Positions 1 through 9,100 of a stretch of 64,000 bases of DNA are shown one piece after another (the stretch's first letter is position 1; each line of letters starts with the position of its first letter). Location of the stretch: assembly GCF_900218015.1 (NCBI RefSeq), contig NZ_UFQQ01000006.1, forward strand, positions 124,001-188,000, written 5' to 3'. The stretch comes from Rhodopseudomonas pentothenatexigens (GTDB lineage Bacteria; Pseudomonadota; Alphaproteobacteria; Rhizobiales; Xanthobacteraceae). The notes under the pieces were generated by a model that had not been told where the DNA came from, searched no databases, and saw only the letters and a list, made by a program, of their open reading frames with translations. The translations under genes were made by a program, and so were the position numbers.

Positions 1-191
1 CTGAGCCCGCTACGCGAGGAGGCTGCCGCTCCGATCGCTGCCTCGGCACCTGCAATGCTGTCGATCAAAGCCTGGACAGGCTCTTGCGGTCCTTCATTGC
101 GGAGAAAGGCGAGGATGATGCCGATGGTCTTCTCGGCAACAGATTCATCCAGACCGGCCTTGTCGGCCAGCCTTTCAATCAACTCGTCCAT
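1..191 (-). CDS. Small conserved protein, 3' end beyond left edge
   Basis: This reading frame starts at an ATG on the minus strand and is still open at the window edge, so about 63 codons are visible. The peptide begins MDELIERLADKAGLDES and continues as a charged helical segment that turns alanine-rich. It resembles short conserved proteins of Bradyrhizobium relatives, possibly DUF2267- or DUF2780-like, but I cannot assign a family firmly. It is transcribed divergently from the DUF853 ATPase gene across about 330 bp. I infer no function. Confidence 0.6.
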   Translation of the reverse strand, partial: MDELIERLADKAGLDESVAEKTIGIILAFLRNEGPQEPVQALIDSIAGAEAAIGAAASSRSGL

Positions 192-520
192 CACGCCCCC
201 GCCACGCCGGCTCTTGACGCCGGTCCATGTTCTAAAATCATCCTGATCCGCTCCGCGACGAAACACAAGCGACCGCCGTGATCGCGGCGGTCCTCCGTGT
301 GATTCGCTCCACCAGTGTTGCAACCTTGCAAAAGCGCGGTCGCGAGATACGCTTTCGCACTGGCGTCGATCGACGCATCGGACGTTGTTGCGGGCGAAAG
401 GGTGAATATTGCGACAACGTCTCGCCGCGATCGTCGTTGAATGGTTCCGTGGCGACGGGCAGGATGCGTGCGATCAGGCGACCGATCGCCGGTGGGTGTT
501 ATGAGCGAGGAAACGACAAG
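192..520. other. Divergent intergenic region with hairpin
   Basis: No gene is recognisable in these 329 bases between the two divergent genes. A perfect 8-bp inverted repeat, GACCGCCG...CGGCGGTC with a 6-base loop, lies at 271-292. Promoters for both flanking genes should be here, but I see no convincing -35/-10 pair. Confidence 0.5.
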
Positions 521-2131
521 ATGGCGGCGAGCGGCATCGCGAGCGGTGATACCGACGGCAGGATTTTCATCGGGAAGGGCGAACAGCCGGCTTGGCTGGC
601 GTTGAACCTCGCCAATCGCCACGGCCTGGTCACCGGCGCGACCGGCACCGGCAAGACAGTGTCGCTGCAGGTGATGGCGGAGGGCTTTGCGCGGGCCGGC
701 GTGCCGGTGTTCGCCGCAGATATCAAGGGCGATCTGTCGGGCGTCGCCGAAGTAGGCGAAGCCAAGGACTTCATCCTCAAGCGTACCAAGGAGATCGGGC
801 TCGACTTCCAGCCGGATCAGTTCACCACGGTGTTCTGGGACGTGTTCGGCGAGCAGGGCCATCCGGTGCGCGCCACGGTCTCGGAGATGGGGCCACTGCT
901 GTTGTCGCGGATGCTCGATCTCAACGACGTGCAGGAAGGCGTGCTCAACGTCGCGTTCCGTGTCGCCGACGACATGGGCCTGCCGCTGATGGATATGAAG
1001 GATCTGCGCGCGATGCTCGACGCGATCGCGCCGATCGCCCAGAAGGTCGCCGAAAACGGCGATGTCAACGCCGATATACGTCAGGCGGCGCAGGCACTCG
1101 GCAACGTCACCAAGCAGACCGTCGGCACCATCCAGCGGCAGCTTCTGGTTCTGGAGAACCAGGGCGGCGAGAAATTCTTCGGCGAGCCGGCGCTGCTGCT
1201 CAAGGATTTCATCCGCACCGACAGTCAGGGCCGCGGCGTCGTCAATATTCTGGTCGCCGACAAGCTGATGAACAATCCGCGGCTGTACGCGACCTTCCTG
1301 TTGTGGATGCTGTCGGAGCTGTTCGAGGAGCTGCCGGAAGTCGGCGATCCCGACAAGCCGAAGCTGGTGTTCTTCTTCGACGAGGCGCATCTGCTGTTCA
1401 ACGACGCGCCCAAACCGTTGATGGACAAAATTGAACAGGTGGTGCGGCTGATCCGCTCCAAGGGCGTCGGCGTGTACTTCATCACCCAGAACCCGATCGA
1501 CGTGCCGGACCGGGTGCTGGCGCAGCTCGGCAACCGGGTGCAGCACGCGTTGCGCGCCTTCACGCCGCGCGACCAGAAGGCGGTGGCCGCCGCCGCCGAC
1601 ACCTTCCGGCCGAATCCGAAGCTGGATACCGCCAAGGTGATTACCGAGCTCGGCAAGGGCGAGGCGCTGGTGTCGTTCCTGGAAGGCAACGGCACGCCGG
1701 CGATGGTCGAGCGCGTGCTGGTGCGGCCGCCGGCGGCGCGGATCGGACCGATCACGCCGGAGGAGCGCAAGGCGATCATCGCCGCGAGCCCGGTGAAGGG
1801 CAGATACGATACCGCGGTGGATTCGGAATCCGCCTACGAGAAACTGCGCGCGCGGATCGACGGCAAATCCGGCGACGCCGACGCGGAGCCGGGCGGCGGC
1901 GGCCTGTTCGGCCAGCTCGGCAGCCTGGTGTCGACCGTATTCGGCACCAACACGCCGCGCGGCAAGCTCACCACCGGCCAGGTGGTGGCGCGCAACGTCG
2001 CCCGCACCGTCGCCACCACCGTGGTCGGCGGCCTCGCCGCCCAACTCGGTAAGAAGGTCGGCGGCTCGCTCGGCGGCTCGGTCGGCCGTTCGATCGTGCG
2101 CGGCACGCTGGGAGGCATGCTGCGGCGGTGA
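521..2131 (+). CDS. HerA-like helicase/ATPase of the DUF853 family
   Basis: The product is a 536-residue P-loop ATPase of the FtsK/HerA superfamily (DUF853). Walker A is GATGTGKT at about residues 39-46. Walker B is the hydrophobic stretch ending FFFDEAH, with its Asp at about residue 287. The C-terminal third is Gly-rich (residues about 455-536) and includes GGLAAQLGKKVGGSLGGSVG. The frame is open upstream, but family members begin shortly before the IFIGKG motif, so I chose the ATG at 521, which follows a GAGG at 506-509. The biological role of DUF853 proteins is not established; a DNA-translocase-like ATPase is the usual inference. Confidence 0.88.
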   Translation: MAASGIASGDTDGRIFIGKGEQPAWLALNLANRHGLVTGATGTGKTVSLQVMAEGFARAGVPVFAADIKGDLSGVAEVGEAKDFILKRTKEIGLDFQPDQFTTVFWDVFGEQGHPVRATVSEMGPLLLSRMLDLNDVQEGVLNVAFRVADDMGLPLMDMKDLRAMLDAIAPIAQKVAENGDVNADIRQAAQALGNVTKQTVGTIQRQLLVLENQGGEKFFGEPALLLKDFIRTDSQGRGVVNILVADKLMNNPRLYATFLLWMLSELFEELPEVGDPDKPKLVFFFDEAHLLFNDAPKPLMDKIEQVVRLIRSKGVGVYFITQNPIDVPDRVLAQLGNRVQHALRAFTPRDQKAVAAAADTFRPNPKLDTAKVITELGKGEALVSFLEGNGTPAMVERVLVRPPAARIGPITPEERKAIIAASPVKGRYDTAVDSESAYEKLRARIDGKSGDADAEPGGGGLFGQLGSLVSTVFGTNTPRGKLTTGQVVARNVARTVATTVVGGLAAQLGKKVGGSLGGSVGRSIVRGTLGGMLRR

Positions 2132-2164
2132 GGCGTTCGCGGTTTGGAAACAGGCGCGTGGCAG

Positions 2165-2204
2165 CATGGTTCGAGACGGCGCTGCGCGCCTCCTCACCAT
2201 GAGG
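2165..2204. repeat. Palindromic intergenic repeat, copy 1
   Basis: CATGGT at 2165-2170 pairs with ACCATG at 2196-2201 around a GC-rich centre containing TCGAGAC and GCGCGC. It has the same layout as the next repeat but in the opposite orientation. Elements of this type recur between genes in Bradyrhizobium relatives. Confidence 0.6.
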
Positions 2205-2250
2205 CTGTGCGAGATCGCTTTCGTTCGCTCTTTGCGACATGTCGCAGCTT

Positions 2251-2296
2251 CCTCATCCTGAGGAGCGGCCGTTAGGCCGCGTCTCGAAGGATGAGG
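2251..2296. repeat. Palindromic intergenic repeat, copy 2
   Basis: CCTCATCCT (2251-2259) is a perfect inverted match to AGGATGAGG (2288-2296). The interior hairpin is GCGGCC-GTTA-GGCCGC. It shares the CCTCA...GAGGAGCG...GTCTCGA scheme with the inverted copy 50 bp upstream. The element ends only 39 bp before the peptidase start codon, so it is probably within that gene's leader. Confidence 0.65.
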
Positions 2297-2334
2297 GCCG
2301 CGGGCATCGGACACATCTAAAGAAGGAAGACATC

Positions 2335-3741
2335 ATGTCCGCCAGCTCTCACGTTCAAACGGTGCTCGCCCGCGCCGATGCCGATTTCGACGCCGCGTTG
2401 CAGCGGCTGTTCGCGCTGCTGCGGATCAAGTCGATCTCGGCCGATCCGGCGTTCGCGGCGGACTGCAGGGCGGCGGCCGATCATCTGGCCGCCGACATCG
2501 CCTCGATCGGGTTCGACGCCGAGGTGCGGCCGACCGCGGGGCATCCGGCGATCGTCGCCAAGGCCAAGACCAACACCGGCAACCGGCCGCACGCGTTGTT
2601 CTACGGCCACTACGACGTGCAGCCGGTCGATCCTGTCGAGCTGTGGCACCGGCCGCCGTTCGAGCCGGTGATCGCCGACCATGCCGACGGCCGCAAGATC
2701 ATCGTGGCGCGCGGCGCGCAGGACGACAAGGGTCAGCTCTCCACCTTCGTCGAAGCCTGCCGGGCGTGGAACGATGCGACCGGCGAACTGCCGATCGACC
2801 TGACCATCGTGATCGAGGGCGAAGAAGAAGTCGGCTCGAAAAACTTCGTGCCGTTCCTCGATGCCCATAAGAAGGATCTCGCCGCCGACTTCGCGCTGGT
2901 CTGCGACACCGGCATGTGGGACCGGCACACGCCGGCGATCACCACCTCGCTGCGCGGCCTCGTCTATGAAGAGGTGAAGATCAAGGCGGCGAACCGCGAT
3001 CTGCATTCCGGCGTCTATGGCGGCGGCGCGCAGAATCCGATCCGGGTGCTGACGCGGATTCTCGGCGGGCTGCACGACGAGCACGGCCGCATCACCATTC
3101 CGGGCTTCTACGACGGCGTGAAGGACCTGCCGCCGGAGATCCTGGCGCAGTGGAAGGGGCTGAACCTGACCGCCGAGAATTTTCTCGGCCCGATCGGGCT
3201 GTCGATCCCGGCCGGCGAGGATGATCGCCTGTTGATCGAGCAACTGATCTCGCGGCCGACCTGCGACATCAACGGCATCGTCGGCGGCTACACCGGCGAG
3301 GGCTCGAAGACGGTGATCGCAGCGGAAGCCTCGGCCAAGGTGTCGTTCCGGATCGTCGAGGGGCAGGACCCGAACAGGATCCGTGACGCGTTCCGCGCTT
3401 ACGTCACCGCGCGGCTGCCCGGCGATTGCCGGGCCGAATTCCTCGATCACTCCAACGGCGCGGCGATCGCGCTGCCGTGGGACATGAAGCCGCTCGCTGC
3501 GGCGCGGCGCGCGCTCACCGAGGAGTGGGGCAGGGACGCGGTGCTGATCGGCTCCGGCGCCTCGATCCCGATTGTCGCCGATTTCAAGCGCACGCTCGGT
3601 CTCGATTCGGTGCTGATCGGCTTCGGTCTCGACGACGACAACATCCATTCGCCGAACGAGAAGTACGATCTCAACAGTTTTCAGAAAGGGATCCGGTCGT
3701 GGGTGCGGATTCTCGGTGCGCTGGCGGAGGCGCCGCGGTGA
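2335..3741 (+). CDS. M20-family dipeptidase
   Basis: This is a 468-residue metallopeptidase of the M20 family (carnosinase/dipeptidase-like), expected to be cytoplasmic and to use two zinc ions. Visible motifs are GHYDVQP (His92, Asp94), GAQDDKGQ (bridging Asp130) and IEGEEEVGS (catalytic/ligand Glu pair at about 163-164). The dimerisation-lid region follows with HSGVYGG. The start at 2335 is chosen because AGAAGGAAG lies just upstream; the frame is open further upstream only through the repeat element. Substrate specificity cannot be read from the sequence. Confidence 0.92.
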   Translation: MSASSHVQTVLARADADFDAALQRLFALLRIKSISADPAFAADCRAAADHLAADIASIGFDAEVRPTAGHPAIVAKAKTNTGNRPHALFYGHYDVQPVDPVELWHRPPFEPVIADHADGRKIIVARGAQDDKGQLSTFVEACRAWNDATGELPIDLTIVIEGEEEVGSKNFVPFLDAHKKDLAADFALVCDTGMWDRHTPAITTSLRGLVYEEVKIKAANRDLHSGVYGGGAQNPIRVLTRILGGLHDEHGRITIPGFYDGVKDLPPEILAQWKGLNLTAENFLGPIGLSIPAGEDDRLLIEQLISRPTCDINGIVGGYTGEGSKTVIAAEASAKVSFRIVEGQDPNRIRDAFRAYVTARLPGDCRAEFLDHSNGAAIALPWDMKPLAAARRALTEEWGRDAVLIGSGASIPIVADFKRTLGLDSVLIGFGLDDDNIHSPNEKYDLNSFQKGIRSWVRILGALAEAPR

Positions 3742-4074
3742 ACGAACGCCGCGTCATAAAGTCGCCGCGCGCCACGCGAGCCCTTCGCGGTCCGGCAACG
3801 CCGCCGCGCAATTTCGGAATCATTCCAGATTGATTGCGTGGCATCGCAGAGTAGTCGGAGCCGACGCGAACCCTTGTCTGGCAAGTGTTCCGTATTGCTC
3901 ACCCCCGCAACGACGTGCGGGCGGTGCACTAAAGCCACATTGGGAACAATAGAGAGCTTCTAAGCCGTTCGTCAGGATGCCTCGCTAGCGTATACCAATT
4001 CTAAGTCGCATTACGTTGCTTCGCCATTCTGCGTCTCCTACCCCCACACCAATCATGAGAACTGGGGGCGTAGA
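3742..4074. promoter_or_regulatory. Leader of siderophore-receptor operon, possible iron-responsive sites
   Basis: No gene is seen in this 333-bp stretch. TTCTAAG occurs twice in the same orientation, at 3958-3964 and 3999-4005, 41 bp apart. The first is preceded by TAGA, giving TAGA-N5-TCTA at 3950-3962. TTCTAA resembles half of the Irr (iron response regulator) box known in Rhizobiales. Assignment as an Irr site is an inference only. Confidence 0.3.
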
Positions 4075-6396
4075 GTGAGCAACTTCAAGAACAACAAAAA
4101 TCGCTTGTACCTGGGCGTCGCTGCGGGCGTCGTCACGGCTTGTGTCAGCGGTCTGGGCGCGTCGCCGCTGCAAGCGCAGGAAGCCGAGCGGCGCGTGCTG
4201 CCGCCGGTTTCGGTTGATGCGCCGCAGCAGCGTACACGGTCCGCCACGCGCACCGCGCAGCCGCGCGCCACACCGCAGCGCGCCGCGCGGGTGGCGCCGC
4301 GCCGCGCTGCCGAGCCGCCGCCGCCTCCGGCCGCGCCGCCGACCACCATGGGTTCGACCCGCACCATCGGCGCTCCGGCGCCGGCCTATGCGGGCGGCCA
4401 GGTGGCGCAGGGCGGCACGCTCGGCCTGCTCGGCTCGACCAGCGTGATGAATACGCCGTTCTCGACCGTGAACTTCACCTCGCAACTGATCCAGGATCAG
4501 CAGGCCCGCACCGCAGCCGACACGCTGATCAACGACTCCTCGGTGCGGCTGTCGACCGGCCCGAACGGTTTCGACGACACGTTCCAGATCCGCGGCTTCC
4601 CCGTCAGTGCGACGGATATCGGCCTCAACGGTCTGTACGGCCTGGTCTCGTCGAGCCGTGTGCCGGCACAGATCATCGAGCGCATCGAACTGCTCAAGGG
4701 TCCCGGCGCGCTGATCAACGGCATCGCGCCCAGCGGCAGCATCGGCGGCGCCGTCAACATCGTCACCAAGCGCGCCACCGAGGTGCCGTTCGCGCGGGTC
4801 ACACCGTTCTTCATGAGCGCCGGAAACTATGGCGTTCAGCTCGACTCGAGCCAGCGGTTCGGCGCCAACAAGGAATGGGGTGTCCGCTTCAACGGCGTCG
4901 CGCGCAACGGCGAAGCCACGGTCGACGGCGGCAATTGGCGCAGCGGCGTCGCTGCCCTGTCGGTCGACTATCGCAGCGATCGGCTGCGCTGGACGCTGGA
5001 TGCCATCACCCAGAACGATGACACCAAGAACTTCCGCCCGCAGATGACCATCCAGACGGGGGTTCCGTTCATTCCCGCGCCGCCGGACGCGCGCAGTAAC
5101 TGGTACCCCGGAACGGTGCTGAACCAGCGGGATCACACCATCGCGTCGGGGCTCGAATACGACATCACCGATTGGCTGACCGCTTATGCCGGCCTCGGTT
5201 ATCGGCAGGGCGAGAACTACCAGACCTTCCCGGATTCGCGGGTCTCCGGCTATACCGGGGGCATCGATCAGTTCGGCAATTTCCGGCTGATCAACGCTTA
5301 CTACGACTCCTACACCCAGACGGTCAGCGGCAATGCCGGTGTGCGGGCCAAGTTTAACACCGGCTTCATCGGCCACTCGGTCAACGTCGCCTACACCGGC
5401 TTCAATCAGGAAGCCGGCAACGCCTATGTGGCCAACACGCCAGCCCAGTCCGTGCCGTCGAACATCTATAATCCGTCGCCGCTGCCGTTCGTCACGAGCG
5501 CGCGCAATGCCCCGCAGAAGTCGTCGGACACGACTCTGACCAGCGTTGCGATCGCCGACACGATGTCGTTCCTGAACGATACGGTGCTGCTGACGCTCGG
5601 CGTCCGCCAGCAGAACGTGAAGGTCGACAGTTTCAACACCACCACCGGCGCACTGACCAGCGGCTACGATGCCAGCGCCACCACGCCGCTCGCCGGCATC
5701 GTGATCAAGCCGTGGCACAACGTGTCGCTGTATGCCAACTACGCCGAAGGCCTGACCCGCGGCACCATCGTCGGCGCCGGTTACGCCAACACCGGCGCGG
5801 TGCTGGCGCCCTACAAATCCAAGCAGCAGGAAGCCGGCATCAAGGTCGATTGGGGCACCATCACCACCACCGCGGCGGTGTTCCAAATCACGCGGCCGAA
5901 TTCGATCCGCAACGCGGCCAACGAACTCGCCTATGACGGCGAGCAGCGCAACCGCGGCGTCGAACTGTCGGTGTACGGCCTGCTAATGCCCGGCCTGCGC
6001 GGCATGGCCAGCGCCACTTTCCTCAAGCCCGAGCTGACCAATCCGAGCAACCCGCTGGAGCGCGGCAATGACGCCGCCGGCGTGCCGGACACCACGGTCT
6101 CGGCCGGCCTCGACTGGGACACCCCGTGGGTGCGCGGGCTCGCGCTCAACGGCCGGGTGATCTACACCTCGGGTTCGTATCTGACGAGCGCCAACCTGCC
6201 GACGCAGCGCTTCCCGGATTGGACCCGTCTCGACCTCGGTGCGCGGTACACCACGACCGCGCTCACCGGCAAGCCGGTCACCTTCCGTGCCAGCGTCGAA
6301 AACGTCACCGGCGAAAACTACTGGCTGACCACGGGGACCTTCGTCACCGTCGGCGCGCCGCGGACCTACCTGTTGTCCGCTGCATTCGACTTCTGA
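4075..6396 (+). CDS. TonB-dependent siderophore receptor
   Basis: The 773-residue product is an outer-membrane ferric-siderophore receptor. An N-terminal signal peptide ends near LQAQ at about residue 35. A TonB-box-like VLPPVSVDAP follows, then a Pro/Arg/Ala-rich linker to about residue 95. The plug domain is at about 110-220 (IRGFPV, LLKGPGALING, GGAVNIVTKR). A beta-barrel runs to the C-terminus, which ends in Phe as expected for an outer-membrane protein. The start is GTG behind GGGGGCG. It heads an operon with DUF4198, DUF3649, PepSY and DUF3325 genes, which together suggest siderophore-iron uptake and periplasmic or inner-membrane iron release. The ligand is unknown. Confidence 0.92.
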   Translation: MSNFKNNKNRLYLGVAAGVVTACVSGLGASPLQAQEAERRVLPPVSVDAPQQRTRSATRTAQPRATPQRAARVAPRRAAEPPPPPAAPPTTMGSTRTIGAPAPAYAGGQVAQGGTLGLLGSTSVMNTPFSTVNFTSQLIQDQQARTAADTLINDSSVRLSTGPNGFDDTFQIRGFPVSATDIGLNGLYGLVSSSRVPAQIIERIELLKGPGALINGIAPSGSIGGAVNIVTKRATEVPFARVTPFFMSAGNYGVQLDSSQRFGANKEWGVRFNGVARNGEATVDGGNWRSGVAALSVDYRSDRLRWTLDAITQNDDTKNFRPQMTIQTGVPFIPAPPDARSNWYPGTVLNQRDHTIASGLEYDITDWLTAYAGLGYRQGENYQTFPDSRVSGYTGGIDQFGNFRLINAYYDSYTQTVSGNAGVRAKFNTGFIGHSVNVAYTGFNQEAGNAYVANTPAQSVPSNIYNPSPLPFVTSARNAPQKSSDTTLTSVAIADTMSFLNDTVLLTLGVRQQNVKVDSFNTTTGALTSGYDASATTPLAGIVIKPWHNVSLYANYAEGLTRGTIVGAGYANTGAVLAPYKSKQQEAGIKVDWGTITTTAAVFQITRPNSIRNAANELAYDGEQRNRGVELSVYGLLMPGLRGMASATFLKPELTNPSNPLERGNDAAGVPDTTVSAGLDWDTPWVRGLALNGRVIYTSGSYLTSANLPTQRFPDWTRLDLGARYTTTALTGKPVTFRASVENVTGENYWLTTGTFVTVGAPRTYLLSAAFDF

Positions 6397-6420
6397 TTGC
6401 GGCTGCGATCGGCAAACACC

Positions 6421-6443
6421 GTGCCCGGCTTCGCGCCGGGCAC
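6421..6443. terminator. Hairpin between receptor and DUF4198 gene
   Basis: A perfect 8-bp stem, GTGCCCGG / CCGGGCAC with a 7-base loop, begins 25 bp after the receptor stop codon. There is no T-run, so it may attenuate or stabilise the operon mRNA rather than terminate it fully. Confidence 0.4.
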
Positions 6444-6468
6444 CCACGTTCGAAGCAAGGTGATCGGA

Positions 6469-7188
6469 ATGAAAAAACTCTCTCTCGCGATGCTCGCAAC
6501 GCTCGGCGCGATGACCTCCGCGCAGGCGCACCAGATCTGGATCGAGCAGGCGGACGGCGGCGCCGTGGTGCGGTTCGGCGAGTTCGGCGAGAACCTGCGC
6601 GAAGTCTCGCCGGGGCTGCTCGACAAGTTCGCCAAGGTGACGGCGACGCTGCTGTCGGCCAAGGGCGAGCAGAAGGCCGATGCAACCAAGTCGGCGGATG
6701 GCTTCAGGCTGCCGTTCGCCGCGGCGGGCGGTGACAGCATCGTGGCGGAGGACGCCAACTATCCGCTCTATACCTGGAAGCAGCCCGACAAGGAGGTCCG
6801 CAACTGGTTCCATCCGGCCGCGCGCCTGATCACGGACTTCGCCGCGCGCGAGCCGAAACTGACGCTCGACCTCGTGCCCACCGGCAAGACCGGTGAATTC
6901 AAGCTCGTCTTCAAGGGGCAGCCGAAGCCGAAGAGCAAGGTGACGCTGACGACGCAATCCGGCTGGGCCAAGGAGGCGCACACCGACGCGCAGGGGCTGG
7001 TCGGTTTCGAGATGCCGTGGAAGGGCGTGTACGTCGTCGAGGTCGGCTACACCGACCGCACGCCGGGCGAACGCGCCGGCGAGAAGTACGACGCCGTCGT
7101 CTATGGCACCACGCTGACCTTCATGCAGGCCGACGGCCTGCCGCCGATCCCCGCGGGCCCGGCGGCGACGCCGACCGCGCCGAAATGA
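6469..7188 (+). CDS. DUF4198 periplasmic protein, iron-operon partner
   Basis: The 239-residue protein has a clear signal peptide (MKKLSLAMLATLGAMTSAQA) and then HQIWIEQ, the typical mature start of DUF4198 proteins. Two beta-rich halves follow; the second (from about residue 125) looks like a CNA-B/carboxypeptidase-regulatory fold. DUF4198 proteins are often next to TonB receptors and nickel/cobalt or iron importers, and a periplasmic metal or ligand-binding role is inferred. The start is the ATG at 6469. Its stop overlaps the next start (ATGA), implying translational coupling to the DUF3649 gene. Confidence 0.85.
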   Translation: MKKLSLAMLATLGAMTSAQAHQIWIEQADGGAVVRFGEFGENLREVSPGLLDKFAKVTATLLSAKGEQKADATKSADGFRLPFAAAGGDSIVAEDANYPLYTWKQPDKEVRNWFHPAARLITDFAAREPKLTLDLVPTGKTGEFKLVFKGQPKPKSKVTLTTQSGWAKEAHTDAQGLVGFEMPWKGVYVVEVGYTDRTPGERAGEKYDAVVYGTTLTFMQADGLPPIPAGPAATPTAPK

Positions 7189-7463
7189 CAGCGGCGCGGC
7201 GGGCGCGGGTGATCGGCCCGCTGGTCTCGCGCATCGTCGCCGCCTTGCTCGGCGGCTATGCGCTGGCGGCGCTGTTCAGCGTCGCCGTGCTGGCGCTGCC
7301 GCTCAGCAAGCCGCAGGCGGTGCTGACCGGCCAGCTCGCCAGCTTCGCGATCTGCGCCGGCGCGGCGATCTGGGTGTTCGCGGTGCGCAGCGCGCTGAAA
7401 GCCTGGATCGGCCTGCTCATCGTCGCCGCGGCGCTGGCGCCGCTGGCGTGGTCTGTCTCCTGA
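7185..7463 (+). CDS. DUF3649 small membrane protein
   Basis: This 92-residue protein has three hydrophobic segments (about 12-33, 42-62 and 68-88). It matches the DUF3649 type, including LLGGYALAALFSV near the N-terminus and AWIGLL near the end. The family is almost always found in the receptor-DUF4198-PepSY-DUF3325 iron cluster seen here. The start codon overlaps the upstream stop. It is probably an inner-membrane partner of the PepSY protein; biochemical function is not known. Confidence 0.85.
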   Translation: MTAARRARVIGPLVSRIVAALLGGYALAALFSVAVLALPLSKPQAVLTGQLASFAICAGAAIWVFAVRSALKAWIGLLIVAAALAPLAWSVS

Positions 7464-7477
7464 CGAAGGACGCGCCG

Positions 7478-9100
7478 GTGAAGCCGCAGAATGATCAGCG
7501 CGTGGCGGGCCGGGGCATCCGGCAGAGCATGTCCGGCCTGCACACCTGGACCGGGCTGCTGCTCGGCTGGGTGCTGTATGCGATGTTTCTCACCGGGACG
7601 GTGTCGTTCTTCAAGGAGGAGCTGTCGCAGTGGATGCGGCCGGAGCTGCCGCGGCTGACGCAGCCGCTCGATCCGGCACTCGTGGCGCAGCGCGTCGCCG
7701 ACGAGATCGGCCGGATCGCGCCGAATGCGACGCAGTGGAGCATCAAGCTTCCCGACGGGCGCAGCAACACCGTCTACGCATTCTGGCGGCTTCCCGGCGG
7801 ACAGGGCGCGCGCGCGTTCGGTCAAGACCACTTCGATCCGGTCACCGGCCATCGCGTCGAAGCACGGGACACGCTCGGCGGCGACTTCTTCTATCGCTTC
7901 CATTTCCAGTTCTACTACATGTCGCCGTTCTGGGGGCGGCTGCTCGCCGGTCTCGCGGCGATGTTCATGCTGGTCGCGATCGTGGCCGGCGTGATCACCC
8001 ACAAGAAGATCTTCACCGACTTCTTCACGTTCCGCTGGGGCAAGGGCCAGCGCTCCTGGCTGGACGCCCACAATGCGCTGTCGGTGTTCGGGCTGCCGTT
8101 CCATGTGATGATCACCTACACCGGGCTGGTGACGCTGATGGCGCTGTACGTGCCGTGGGGCGAGCGCACCGCCATCAAGACGCCGGCCGAGCGCCAGCAG
8201 CTCACCGCCGAACTCAATGCCTTCATCCAGGCCGGCAAGCCGAGCGGCCAGAAAGTGCCGCTGGGGTCGATCGACACGATGGTTCGGCAGGCGCAGCAGC
8301 GCTGGGGCACGACCGATGTCGGGCGCGTCAACGCCGCCAATCCGGGCGACGCGACGGCCCGCATCGCGGTGACCCGCGGCGATGCAGGGCGCGTGTCGAT
8401 GAGTCCCGATTACGTCGAGTTCGACGGCGGCACCGGAAGACTGCTCGCCGTGCATGATCGTGTCGGCGCGGCGGCGGAGACCCGCGGCGTGATGTACGCG
8501 CTGCATCTCGGCCGGTTCAGCGATCTGGAGACGCGCTGGCTGTACTTCCTCGCCAGTCTGATGGGCACCGCGATGGTCGGCACCGGACTGGTGATGTGGA
8601 CGGTGAAGCGGCGGCAGAAGCTGCCCGATCCGGAGCGGCCGTATTTCGGCTTTCGCGTGGTCGAACGGCTGAACATCGCCGGCATCGCCGGACTGTCGAT
8701 CGCGATGACGGCGTTCCTGTGGGCCAATCGGCTGCTGCCGGTTCAGATGCAGGAGCGGGCGTTCTGGGAAGTCCACGCGTTCTTCATCGTCTGGGGGGTG
8801 ACCCTGCTGCACGCACTGCTGCGGCCGGCCAGGGCGGCATGGGTCGAGCAGCTTTGGACCGCCGCTGCGCTGCTGGCGCTGACCCCGGTCTTGAATGCCG
8901 CGACCACGCAACGCTCGCTGTGGCACAGCTTGGCTGTCGGCGACTGGGTGTTCGCCGGCACCGATCTGATGTGCCTGGCGCTGGCGCTGCTGCACGCGGT
9001 GCTGGCGATCCGCACTGCGCGGCATGGTGCACGGGTGCGTCCGCCGCGTAGCGCGTCGCGGGGAGGGATCCCAGCCATGTCGCGCGAGGCCGCAACATGA
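7478..9100 (+). CDS. PepSY-associated membrane protein, iron-operon reductase candidate
   Basis: The product is about 540 residues. Membrane segment 1 (SGLHTWTGLLLGWVLYAMFLTG) is followed by a periplasmic PepSY-type region, a central membrane pair with HxxxS-type histidines (WLDAHNALSV), a second periplasmic portion and four or so C-terminal helices. PepSY-TM proteins such as FoxB reduce or release iron from ferrisiderophores at the inner membrane, and the operon context supports that role. I chose GTG 7478 because GAAGGA precedes it by 7-8 bases; GTG 7448 is an in-frame alternative. The stop overlaps the DUF3325 start. Confidence 0.85.
   Translation: MKPQNDQRVAGRGIRQSMSGLHTWTGLLLGWVLYAMFLTGTVSFFKEELSQWMRPELPRLTQPLDPALVAQRVADEIGRIAPNATQWSIKLPDGRSNTVYAFWRLPGGQGARAFGQDHFDPVTGHRVEARDTLGGDFFYRFHFQFYYMSPFWGRLLAGLAAMFMLVAIVAGVITHKKIFTDFFTFRWGKGQRSWLDAHNALSVFGLPFHVMITYTGLVTLMALYVPWGERTAIKTPAERQQLTAELNAFIQAGKPSGQKVPLGSIDTMVRQAQQRWGTTDVGRVNAANPGDATARIAVTRGDAGRVSMSPDYVEFDGGTGRLLAVHDRVGAAAETRGVMYALHLGRFSDLETRWLYFLASLMGTAMVGTGLVMWTVKRRQKLPDPERPYFGFRVVERLNIAGIAGLSIAMTAFLWANRLLPVQMQERAFWEVHAFFIVWGVTLLHALLRPARAAWVEQLWTAAALLALTPVLNAATTQRSLWHSLAVGDWVFAGTDLMCLALALLHAVLAIRTARHGARVRPPRSASRGGIPAMSREAAT

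Noticed and set aside
191-2314. A 707-codon open frame on the minus strand
   Set aside because: It is antisense to the DUF853 ATPase and part of the peptidase leader. The translation is Arg/His/Ala-rich without any domain, as expected from GC-rich antisense DNA.
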